From NCBI GenBank assembly GCA_963781785.1, contig CAWAHD010000002.1:930001-994000 (forward strand): a stretch of 64,000 nt of DNA, given 5' to 3'. The DNA comes from CAWAHD01 sp963781785 (GTDB lineage: Bacteria > Planctomycetota > Planctomycetia > Isosphaerales > Isosphaeraceae). Each line of letters begins with the position of its first letter. Positions within the stretch are counted from its first letter, which is position 1. Below are positions 57,801-64,000 of this stretch, one piece after another. The notes beneath the pieces were generated by a model, which worked only from the letters and a program-made list of their open reading frames with translations, was not told the DNA's origin and ran no database searches. The translations under genes were made by a program, and so were the position numbers.

Positions 57801-59747
57801 TCTGGTCCGGGCGTCGCGGACAAATCCCTCGATCGGTCGCGTGGGCTCAACGGCGATCGTGCAGGTTGCGCCGTGAATCGCCGGATCATCGAGGCCGCGA
57901 TAGGCGAGTTCGGGCACAGCGGTGTCGGTTCGATTCGTCGCCCGCGTGATGACTCGCACTCGCTTGAGCGCGATCGCCGGGCCGGACAGCGTCAGGTTGG
58001 CCATAACGTCTCGGCCCAAGCCCGCGATCCGGAACCGGCCGTCGGAGTCGCTCACGACGGCGTCCGGCAAGACGCCATCGGCGTCGAGCAACAGTCCACC
58101 CTTCGTCGTGCCGAGATCAATCGACGAACGCCGTGCGCCGGAGGGTGCGGGCATTTTTGATAGCGGCTCGCCTTGCGTCTTGGGTGCGGCCTCCGTCCGG
58201 GGAAGCACGACTTGACCGAGGCTGACCTTCACGCCCGCAACCGGCCGCCCTTCCAGATCAACCAGCCGGCCCTCAATCGGCAGATCGCCGGCCGCCAGAC
58301 GGATCTGCCCGTCTTTTCCAGGAAAGCCCAGTCCAAATGTGGCAGCCGTGGCGATCAATCGCGCTTGCGCGGCGAGCTCTGGCGTGTCGAAGTGGAATTC
58401 GTATCGGCCGTTGCTTCCGGTAGTCTGGCGCTTGAGGATGACGGCTCTCTGCGAGGCGTGATGGCCGACGCCGCTCTCATCGACTTGGACGCACCAGGCG
58501 GTCACGATGGCACCTTTAACCGGCTTGTCGCCGGGACCGACGACCTGCCCGCAAATCGTGTCGCCGTCCGGAGGCGGCTTGGGGTTGTCGATTTCGGACG
58601 ACGTGTGCGCCTCGGCTGCAACTTTGCCGCCCACGCCGAGCAAACCAGCGAAAATGGTGAGCGCCAGCCCTACGGCCAGCATCAGGGCAACGGCCTGGGT
58701 GCCTGCCGTAATCGACAGCGATCGCGAGGTGTCGAGGATGCGCACGATCCGTCGCGCGAGCACCGAGCGCAGCGAGATCATGCCCACGCTCACCAAGGCC
58801 GGCGGCGGCAGGGCGCGCTCGGCGAGCTCGAGCAGATGCCCTGCATAACCGGCCCGCTCGGCGCCAAAGTGGACCACGTAGTCGTCACAAACCTCTTCCG
58901 CGGCGACTTCGAGCCGGCGCGAAAGGAGCCAGACGAGTGGTTGCAGCCAGAGTAGGGCGGTGGCAAGGCGCCTTAACAGGTTCCACACGCCGTCCCGGCG
59001 CGCGAGGTGCGCCAGCTCATGGACGAATGTTTCGCGCAGGTTCGTGCCAATGTCATCCGGGAGCAAGATCGCCGGCCGGCGAACGCCGTCCAGGCACGGG
59101 CTGAAAACAAACGGGCTGCGCCAGACGGTGGGAGCAAGAACGTTCAATTGCCGTGCGATTTCGCGGCAGAGGGCGTCGGCACCGGGCTCGGCTGGAATAG
59201 CCGATTTTCGCACCCTGCGCATCCGAAGCTGGGCCAGCCACACTCTCGCCGCCAGGAACGCCGCGCCCAAGAGCCAGACGGCCAGACCGATTGTCGCCAT
59301 ACCGGTTGGGCTCCATGCGAAGTGAGGGCTCGACGAGGGTGACTGCGTCGTCGATGCAATCGGGGCGAACTCTGCCTGATCATTTGCCCGCTCGGTCGCG
59401 GGGGATTCCCGCTCACTCGCGCGCCATGCGATCGACGGCAGGGTCGGCGGCGCTGCGTCTTTGACCGAGGGCAGGGGGGCGGGTTCTGGCGGAAACGGTC
59501 TCGCCGCCCTAGGCAGCTTGAGCGACAACCCGCCGAAGCCCCCGGCGCTCAGTGCCGCGGTAGCGAGCGGGCAGATCAAGACCGCCGCCAGGGTCGTCCG
59601 GTAAATGCCTGACTGAACGGCCGGTCCAAATCGCTTGAGGGCGCGGGCGGCCAGCAGGCCGAGAGCCAGGAGAACCGTCGACTGCACAAGCCAGCTCAGG
59701 CCGACGCCCGACAATTGGTCGCTATAGGCCGCAAGACCGTTGCCCAT
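54879..59747 (-). CDS. BlaR1/M56-type membrane peptidase fused to about nine carboxypeptidase-regulatory-like domains
   Basis: About 1,622 residues. Of two possible starts, ATG 59747 is taken (GTG 59753 is two codons upstream). The N-terminal 380 residues are an M56 peptidase: membrane spans (SWLVQSTVLLALGLLAARAL, IYRTTLAAVLICPLATAAL, MATIGLAVWLLGAAFLAARV), zinc motif HELAHLARRD (about 243-252), EEVCDDYVV, and a last span (ALMLAVGLALTIFAGLLGVG). The outer part holds tandem beta-sandwich domains of the CarboxypepD_reg type (ICGQVVGPGDKPVKGAIV, IEGRLVDLEGRPVAGVKV, TGRLLDNDGQPAKGG, IIGRVVDSEGHPVSGATV and others). The outer part appears to be an internal duplication of a roughly 500-residue block. 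It replaces the penicillin-binding sensor of true BlaR1, so the signal sensed is probably not a beta-lactam. Confidence 0.85.
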   Translation of the reverse strand: MGNGLAAYSDQLSGVGLSWLVQSTVLLALGLLAARALKRFGPAVQSGIYRTTLAAVLICPLATAALSAGGFGGLSLKLPRAARPFPPEPAPLPSVKDAAPPTLPSIAWRASERESPATERANDQAEFAPIASTTQSPSSSPHFAWSPTGMATIGLAVWLLGAAFLAARVWLAQLRMRRVRKSAIPAEPGADALCREIARQLNVLAPTVWRSPFVFSPCLDGVRRPAILLPDDIGTNLRETFVHELAHLARRDGVWNLLRRLATALLWLQPLVWLLSRRLEVAAEEVCDDYVVHFGAERAGYAGHLLELAERALPPPALVSVGMISLRSVLARRIVRILDTSRSLSITAGTQAVALMLAVGLALTIFAGLLGVGGKVAAEAHTSSEIDNPKPPPDGDTICGQVVGPGDKPVKGAIVTAWCVQVDESGVGHHASQRAVILKRQTTGSNGRYEFHFDTPELAAQARLIATAATFGLGFPGKDGQIRLAAGDLPIEGRLVDLEGRPVAGVKVSLGQVVLPRTEAAPKTQGEPLSKMPAPSGARRSSIDLGTTKGGLLLDADGVLPDAVVSDSDGRFRIAGLGRDVMANLTLSGPAIALKRVRVITRATNRTDTAVPELAYRGLDDPAIHGATCTIAVEPTRPIEGFVRDARTRQPIPGAVVTAAALSGSTLTIEGAISTETDAQGHYRLIGLPKEGAQGHKLSVYPPLDLPYFITSRMEAPAKPGLEPVQFDIDLKRGIWITGKVSDAATGKPVAAAVDYFPFLTNVHARDYPNFDPNIAVSLSINTRYRTDKEGGFRLVGLPGEGVVTAHTFDRSYLGGTGAESIKGRTEQNQLLTYDRIFPKVYQRLTHVHVPEGAQSFTCDMAVDAGISVSLRIVDETGAPVMNSVVWGRNPEGSDDGDHNVYNQSVIRIGGLEPGNPRTVLIQERQRKIGAVLSVAPNAKESSAEIVVKLLPMATLTGRLLDNDGQPAKGGVRVALTPEGARVFRHIPVAMAQIDTTGRFRCEDVPGGGPYQVVAANRLVYGFGPKMEPETFKRFELAKDLRLKPGQALDFGTIDVNTGKRVNDETGQKAAPRDVPVTGRIVNLEGQPIAGVRVKVQSVLIPKSDNLTPWLEGVKTGEPPWVAFQHIDQDRTAPDEATREATTDKNGRFRLYGFGAERVVKLELLGEAIAYTTIAVVTRTMDPMPAPGFANEFGPGAETIFGADFTYTAVPNRPIEGIVKDAQTGQALAGAEVRSYHFAGTNIIGIMTLRTKTDKEGRFRLSGMPKGNGNTIIVVPNDEQPYLMQDFEVPDPLGAEPVNLEAALKRGVWIEGTLTEKANGKPVPGARLHYFPFLENKFAQQYPAFDQNGNTSGDAFQDRYLTRSDGSFRLVGVPGRAIVGALVTDRSFLEGTGSETIKGMNERGQFETYNNPINPSNVFPTVMKEINPSADAPVVRVDLQVMKGLSVRLTLSDDGSQPITGVQTRGRTARSSLDRENTAGGQVEVTNLKPEEERTVMFLHQGRMLGKIVRVKPGDDAQGPLVVKLARLATIIGRVVDSEGHPVSGATVRSLVLPSGDFGLQLPETATDSDGRFRVRDVPTGCDYALAVQVGPTRPRGMGYHDKTAVKPGEITDVGEIKVKVD

Positions 59748-59779
59748 GCCCACACCCCATTTCTTGCGTAATGTTTAGA

Positions 59780-60154
59780 TCAGTCCCGGCGTTCGTTCTC
59801 GATCAGTTGCTTGAGCTCGTCGAGCTCCCTTGGCGAGAGTCGCTCGTTCTTGATCAGGTGGGCCACCAGGCTCCCGACGTTCCCGCCGAAAACTCGCTCC
59901 AGCAGGTCGCGGGCGGCAGTGCGTTTGACCCTGTCTTCCTTGAGCCGCGCAAAGAAGACGAAGGTGCGCCCGCTGGCCTCGTGGCCGACCGCCCCCTTGG
60001 CCTCGAGCTGGCGCAACAGCGTCTGCACGGTGCTGTGGGCCACCGGCTCCGCCGCGTTCAGCGCGTCGCTGATCTCACGAGCACTCGCACGACCAAGGTC
60101 CCAGAGAACCTGCATGATCCGGAACTGCATCCGTCCGAGCTGGGTCTGGCCCAT
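59780..60154 (-). CDS. BlaI/MecI-type transcriptional repressor
   Basis: A 124-residue winged-helix repressor from ATG 60154: MGQTQLGRMQFRIMQVLWDLGRA, then ASAREISDALNA, AHSTVQTLLRQLEAKGAVGHE (recognition helix) and a dimerisation tail (RTAARDLLERVFGGNVGSLVAHL). In this family a partner M56 protein leads to cleavage of the repressor and release of the operon. The partner gene starts 32 bases downstream, and DUF1800 and DUF1501 follow in the same direction, so they may be its targets. Confidence 0.88.
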   Translation of the reverse strand: MGQTQLGRMQFRIMQVLWDLGRASAREISDALNAAEPVAHSTVQTLLRQLEAKGAVGHEASGRTFVFFARLKEDRVKRTAARDLLERVFGGNVGSLVAHLIKNERLSPRELDELKQLIENERRD

Positions 60155-60189
60155 CCGCGTATCCTCCGTATCTCAGGATCGTCTACTAC

Positions 60190-60212
60190 AGTAAATCTAT
60201 CAAAGTAAATCT
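60190..60212. promoter_or_regulatory. Direct repeat AGTAAATCT x2 upstream of the BlaI-like gene
   Basis: AGTAAATCT at 60190-60198 and again at 60204-60212, with TACTAC just before the first, in a locally AT-rich stretch 36 bases upstream of the repressor start. Position and composition fit the promoter/operator of a self-regulated BlaI-type gene, though the classic TACA/TGTA dyad is not complete. Confidence 0.35.
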
Positions 60213-60341
60213 CGGTGTCAAGACCACGGAGTTCGAAAGCGCAGGCGGGGTTGACGGCCAACCCATGACCGGAGGACGATCGCACACTTGCCCGCGCCCC
60301 TAAGATTGGGCGAGCCGAAATCTCCGAGGGAGGACTGATCC

Positions 60342-61983
60342 ATGACTCCGGTCGATTACGCCCATCAACTTGCGTTCCCAAAACTCAGCGAAGCCGACGT
60401 CGAGTGCCTGGCCGAGCTGGCAACGTTATGCTCTTTCGACGACGGCGCGACGATCTTCCAGGCCGGGCAGCGCGGCCTGCCGTTCTACGTCGTCGAGTCG
60501 GGAGAGATCGCGATCGTCGACGAATCGCGGGCCGAGCCGCTCACGATCGTCGTGCACGGCCCGCGCGAGTTCGCCGGGGATGTCTCGCTACTCACCGACC
60601 GCCCGGCCGTGGTCTCGGCCTACGCCCGGGGAGCGTGCCGGGCCTGGTGCGTCGGCCAGGCCGAGCTGCGTCGGGTTATCCAGGAGATCCCCGACTTGAG
60701 CGACAAGCTACTCGAGGCATTCCAGACGCGCCGGACGATGCTGGAACGGTCCGGTTTCGTCGGCGTACGCGTTTTCGGGCACCTCGGCGACCCGGATGTG
60801 ACGAGGATCCGGGAGTTCTTCGACAAGAACAAGGTGCCGCATACCTGGATCGACGCCGACGAGAGCGAGGGCCAGCGCGCGCTCGAGTCGCTGGGGGTTG
60901 GCCCGGATCAATTGCCGTTCGTCGCGTGCAACCGGGGCACCCGCTCGCCGCGCCCCACGGTCACCCGATTGGCGGAGTGCCTCGGTCTGAAGCGTCAGAT
61001 TCGCACCGAGCCATTCGACCTGGTCATCGTCGGAGCCGGGCCCGCCGGACTCGCAGCCGCCGTCTACGGCGCGTCCGAGGGTCTCGGAACCATCGTCCTC
61101 GACCGCTTCGGGCCAGGTGGTCAGGCCGCGAGCAGCTCGAGGATCGAGAATTACATGGGATTCCCTGCCGGAATGAGCGGGGCGGATCTCGCCAACCGGG
61201 GCTACCTCCAGGCACTGAAGTTTGGAGCCGAGCTCGTCGCCCCGGTCGAGGTTCGCTCGATGACGTGCGAGGACCGCTTGCACCGGCTCGTGCTGGACGA
61301 CGGGCAGGTCGTTCGCGGACGGACTGTTCTGATCGCGACGGGAGCCTCCTACCAGCGCTTGCCTGTCGCCGGCTGCGAGCGCTGGGACGGCGCGGGGATC
61401 TTCTATTCCTGCACCGCGGTGCACGCGCGGGCATGCCGCAGCGGCCGCGCCGCCGTGGTCGGCGGCGGCAACTCCGCCGGCCAGGCGGTGATGTTCCTCG
61501 CCGAGCACACGGCCGGGGCGGCGCTGCTGTTGCGCGGCGGTGACCTGCGCAAGAGCATGTCCGACTACCTGGCCCGCCGCATCGAGCGTCACCCGAAGAT
61601 CGATGTCATCCGACACGTCGAGGTGGATGCCGTCCAGGGCAACGGTGCGATCACGGGCCTGCGGCTGCGCGACGTCCAGGATCGGAGTTTCCGCGAGCTC
61701 CCGTGCTCGGCGCTCTTTGTCTTCATCGGCGCACCCCCGGACGGACTGGCTGCCCCCGAGCATCGCGGTCGACTCCAAGGGCTTCATCCTCACCGGGGCC
61801 GATGCCGCGAAATCCGACCGGTGGCCCCTGACGGACCGCGAGCCCTGTTCGGTCGAGACCACCTGCCCGGGTGTCTTTGCAGCGGGAGACGTCCGCAGCG
61901 GTACCACCAAGCGGGTCGCGTTCGCCGTCGGCGACGGCGCCCTGGCGGTCGCTTGCGCGCATCGGGTGCTCGCCGAGATTTGA
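60342..61983 (+). CDS. Cyclic-nucleotide-binding domain fused to thioredoxin-reductase-like flavoprotein (frameshifted)
   Basis: About 547 residues in three parts. Residues 1-130 are a cNMP-binding domain (ATIFQAGQRGLPFYVVESGE, GPREFAGDVSLLTDRPAVVSA). Residues about 140-220 are a thioredoxin/glutaredoxin-like insert (IREFFDKNKVPHTWIDADE, LPFVACNRG) without CxxC. The rest is the FAD/NADPH part: LVIVGAGPAGLAAAVYGASEGL, GPGGQAASSSRIENYMGFP, VVGGGNSAGQAVMFLAEHT. The position of the redox CxxC of true thioredoxin reductase reads FYSCTAVHARAC, so that pair is missing. The frame shifts near 61733-61742 in a CCCCCGG run; the C-terminal FAD motif FAAGDVRSGTTKRVAFAVGDG is in the other frame, stop at 61983. 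Electron acceptor unknown. Confidence 0.82.
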
Positions 61984-62378
61984 TCGAACGGCCTGGTGGG
62001 AGCCGAGAGCTGGAACAGGTAATCCGCCTATGCCGCATCTTGACCATGGCTGCCCCTGGGGTAAGCACCTAATGCAGTGACGGCGTGATGCGAGCATGGA
62101 GGCGAAGTGCGCCCGTACGCGTTATGCGGATCGGATCAAGACACAAGAGGACAGAGCACGCTACCATCGGTGAGGCTCCAGGTGCGGTCGTCGGTTCGGT
62201 GGCATCAGGGGGACCGGGGGCTCCTGGCGATCGATGTGCAGAACGAGTATCCTACGGGAGCGCTGAGGGTCACCGACCCGCCTGGGTGATTCGAGCAAAT
62301 CCTCGAGGTGGTGAGCGCTGCCAACGGTCGAAGCGCCCCGGTCTTGATCCCGCACACCGCAGCCAGGAGCTTGGCCTC
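61984..62378. other. Intergenic stretch, no gene seen
   Basis: About 395 bases with only short overlapping ORFs and no ribosome site followed by protein-like sequence. It should contain the promoter for the 62379-64000 genes, not resolved by eye. Confidence 0.4.
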
Positions 62379-62756
62379 ATGATTCCACACCAATTGCTTC
62401 GCGACGAAGGCATCCTGATCATCTCGCCGAACTCGCCGCTCGTGGCGAGCGACTTCGAGGAACTTGCTCGCGAGGTTGACCCGTACATCGAACAGAATGG
62501 CGTGCTCAAAGGCATCATGCTCGATGTCGAGTCGTTCCCGGGATGGCACGACATGGGTGCTCTCATTGCGCACCTGCGGTTCGTCAGGGATCATCATGCC
62601 AAGATCAAGAAGATCGCCGCGGTCACTGACGGCAAGGTTCTCTCGATCGTTCCCCAGATCGTCGACCATTTCGTGAACGCCGAGGTCAAACATTTTCATC
62701 GCGCGGACAAAGAGGCGGCGCTCGCCTGGCTCCGCGCGCCTGAGGCCGCGGAGTGA
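62379..62756 (+). CDS. SpoIIAA-like (STAS-related) protein
   Basis: A 125-residue protein starting MIPHQLLRDEGILIISPNSPL at 62379. Alternating strands and helices (FEELAREVDPYIEQNG, LKGIMLDVESFPGWHDMGALIAHLRFVRDHH, KIAAVTDGKVLSIVPQIVDHFV, EVKHFHRADKEAALAWL) match the SpoIIAA-like family, whose proteins have a STAS-like fold and unknown partners. The in-frame extension to 62085 is Arg-rich and unconvincing. The mutase B12 subunit follows after ten bases. Confidence 0.75.
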   Translation: MIPHQLLRDEGILIISPNSPLVASDFEELAREVDPYIEQNGVLKGIMLDVESFPGWHDMGALIAHLRFVRDHHAKIKKIAAVTDGKVLSIVPQIVDHFVNAEVKHFHRADKEAALAWLRAPEAAE

Positions 62757-62766
62757 GGCCTGTATC

Positions 62767-63228
62767 ATGGGCAAAGGACGCATCCTGATCGGCAAACCCG
62801 GCCTCGACGGGCATGATCGCGGTGCACGGTACATCGTCCGATTGTTGCGGGATGCCGGTTATGAAGTCGTCTACACAGGTATTCGGCGCAGCCCGGAGCA
62901 GATCGTGGCAACTGCGATCCGGGAACACGTCGATGCCATCGGTCTCAGCTCGCTCAGCGGAGCTCACAAGGTCCTGTTCCAGCGAGTGATCGACTTGCTC
63001 AAAGCCAGTGGCGCCCCAGGCATCATCGTCTTCGGCGGCGGACTGATCCACCCGAGCGACGTCGAGTACCTGAAGCAGATTGGCGTCAAAGCCATCTTCA
63101 CACCCGGTGCTCGGGCGGAATCGATCCTTGAAGCGATCGACAAGCTGATGGCCAGCCGCGAGTGCGTCGCTGCTGGCGACGCCGCTGCGAAATGCGTTGA
63201 ACCTGCGCCGACTCACGCGACACGTTGA
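62767..63228 (+). CDS. Cobalamin-binding subunit of methylmalonyl-CoA mutase
   Basis: A 153-residue B12-binding domain protein. It has the cobalamin signature with the axial His in KPGLDGHDRGARYIVRLL (DxHxxG), LLRDAGYEVVYTGIRRSPEQIV, IGLSSLSGAHKVLFQRVIDLL, and the FGGGLIHPSDVEYLKQIGVKAIFTPG end of the Rossmann-like fold. The extra C-terminal 25 residues are Ala-rich. It is separate from the catalytic subunit, as in split mutases, and precedes it by 65 bases. Confidence 0.92.
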   Translation: MGKGRILIGKPGLDGHDRGARYIVRLLRDAGYEVVYTGIRRSPEQIVATAIREHVDAIGLSSLSGAHKVLFQRVIDLLKASGAPGIIVFGGGLIHPSDVEYLKQIGVKAIFTPGARAESILEAIDKLMASRECVAAGDAAAKCVEPAPTHATR

Positions 63229-63293
63229 GCTTTCGGTTTCCGGTTCAGGAGTGTGGACTTCGAGCTTCGGGTTCAGGTTTTCGAGCTTCACCG

Positions 63294-64000
63294 ATGATTC
63301 CAGAACGACTTGAGGAAGAGTCCGAGAGGTGGGCCAAAGGCCCGCTCGCGGAAGCCGTCGCCCATTTCCCGGAGCGCCGACGGAGCTTCGTCACCGCCTC
63401 GGGCCTTCCGGTCGACCGGCTCTACCTGCCGGATGAGGATATGCTCGCTCGATACCAGGAAAAGCTCGGCTTTCCCGGCAGTTTTCCCTTTACCCGCGGC
63501 GCGCATGCGACGATGTATCGCGGCCGGCTCTGGACCATGCGGGAATACGCCGGCTATTCCACCGCAACCGAGTCCAACAAGCGGTACCGGTTCCTGCTTG
63601 CGGAGGGCTCGACCGGGCTAAGCATCGCGTTTGACCTCCCCACCCAGATCGGCCTGGACTCCGACCATTCTCTCTGTGTGGGAGAGGTCGGCAAGGTGGG
63701 CGTGGCGATCAACACACTCGCAGACATCGAGACGCTCTTCGACGGGATTCCGCTCGACCAGGTCTCGACATCCATGACGATCAACGCGCCCGCGGCCATC
63801 CTCCTGGCGATGTACATCGCGCTCGCCGAGAAGCAAGGCATCCAACCGGCCGCCTTGCGGGGGACCATTCAGAACGACATCCTCAAGGAATACATTGCAC
63901 GGGGCACCTACATCTTTCCCCCCAAGCCCAGCCTGAGATTGATCGAAAACACGTTCGAGTACTGCAGCCGCCACGTGCCTCACTGGAACACGATCTCGAT
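63294..64000 (+). CDS. Methylmalonyl-CoA mutase large (catalytic) subunit, partial
   Basis: The first 235 residues, cut by the right edge. ATG 63294 gives MIPERLEEESERWAKGPLAEA. Family features of the TIM-barrel domain: FPFTRGAHATMYRGRLWTMREYAGYSTATESN, LLAEGSTGLSIAFDLPTQIG, VSTSMTINAPAAILLAMYIA, and LRGTIQNDILKEYIARGTYIFPPKPSLRL. It interconverts methylmalonyl-CoA and succinyl-CoA with adenosylcobalamin supplied by the preceding subunit. The bases between the two genes carry CGAGCTTC twice, meaning unknown. Confidence 0.94.
   Translation, partial: MIPERLEEESERWAKGPLAEAVAHFPERRRSFVTASGLPVDRLYLPDEDMLARYQEKLGFPGSFPFTRGAHATMYRGRLWTMREYAGYSTATESNKRYRFLLAEGSTGLSIAFDLPTQIGLDSDHSLCVGEVGKVGVAINTLADIETLFDGIPLDQVSTSMTINAPAAILLAMYIALAEKQGIQPAALRGTIQNDILKEYIARGTYIFPPKPSLRLIENTFEYCSRHVPHWNTIS

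Noticed and set aside
61030..61983. Classical thioredoxin reductase (trxB)
   Set aside because: The redox-active CxxC is absent and the protein has an N-terminal cNMP domain, so the simple name would mislead.

Overview
The window reads as high-GC chromosomal DNA from a planctomycete. An Isosphaeraceae-like member of the Planctomycetes (Singulisphaera/Paludisphaera type) is an inference from gene content, not from a marker gene. Supporting content: an adjacent DUF1800/DUF1501 pair, very large Ser/Thr kinases with repeat tails co-oriented with an ECF sigma factor, a BlaI/BlaR1 pair whose sensor carries about nine carboxypeptidase-regulatory-like domains, a PEP-CTERM protein, a 1.5 k-residue cytochrome c/HEAT/discoidin secreted protein, and small membrane proteins of typical planctomycete form (NPYKPP start, MRRIRFTIASLLGV start).

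Layout. 1-2.4 kb: the N-terminus of a membrane protein running off the left edge and a DUF362 protein. 2.7-8.0 kb: an accessory island of visibly lower G+C, with an ISAzo13-type insertion sequence, an EF-hand gene remnant cut at the IS edge, a homologue of the anti-CRISPR AcrVA2, an adenosine-specific kinase, two copies of a 43-bp palindromic repeat, and a small overlapping gene pair whose first member looks like a ribbon-helix-helix antitoxin. 8.0-10.9 kb: dispersed repeats around a duplicated metallopeptidase-like protein. 10.9-21.2 kb: metabolism (aldehyde dehydrogenase, serA plus a class V aminotransferase, hisI, myo-inositol oxygenase, YjhG/YagF-type D-xylonate dehydratase) and an ECF sigma factor. 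21.2-29.6 kb: two tandem paralogous membrane Ser/Thr kinases. 29.8-38 kb: dipeptidyl peptidase IV, an enolase-superfamily dehydratase, a PEP-CTERM protein, a lipoprotein and two Yip1-like membrane proteins. 38-49.6 kb: the giant cytochrome c/HEAT protein, a TPR protein, a YbaK deacylase, a TGS GTPase, and a two-gene signalling module. 49.7-60.2 kb: a DUF1501 remnant, a glycosyltransferase-39-like membrane protein, and a BlaI-BlaR1-DUF1800-DUF1501 string containing a 30-bp tandem repeat array. 60.3-64 kb: a cNMP-binding/thioredoxin-reductase-like fusion, a SpoIIAA-like protein, and methylmalonyl-CoA mutase (B12 subunit followed by the large subunit, cut by the right edge).

A striking property of the whole window is that about a dozen otherwise well-conserved genes, several of them housekeeping, are each split by one or two single-base-scale frameshifts, often in short G/C runs. 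I annotate them as single genes with a frameshift. The simplest explanation is indel errors in the sequence, but this cannot be decided from one window.

The most unusual item is the AcrVA2-like gene at 4928-5947. Next come the dispersed repeat at 8.2 and 10.5 kb, whose internal short motif changes in concert between copies, and the perfect 30-bp array between DUF1800 and DUF1501.
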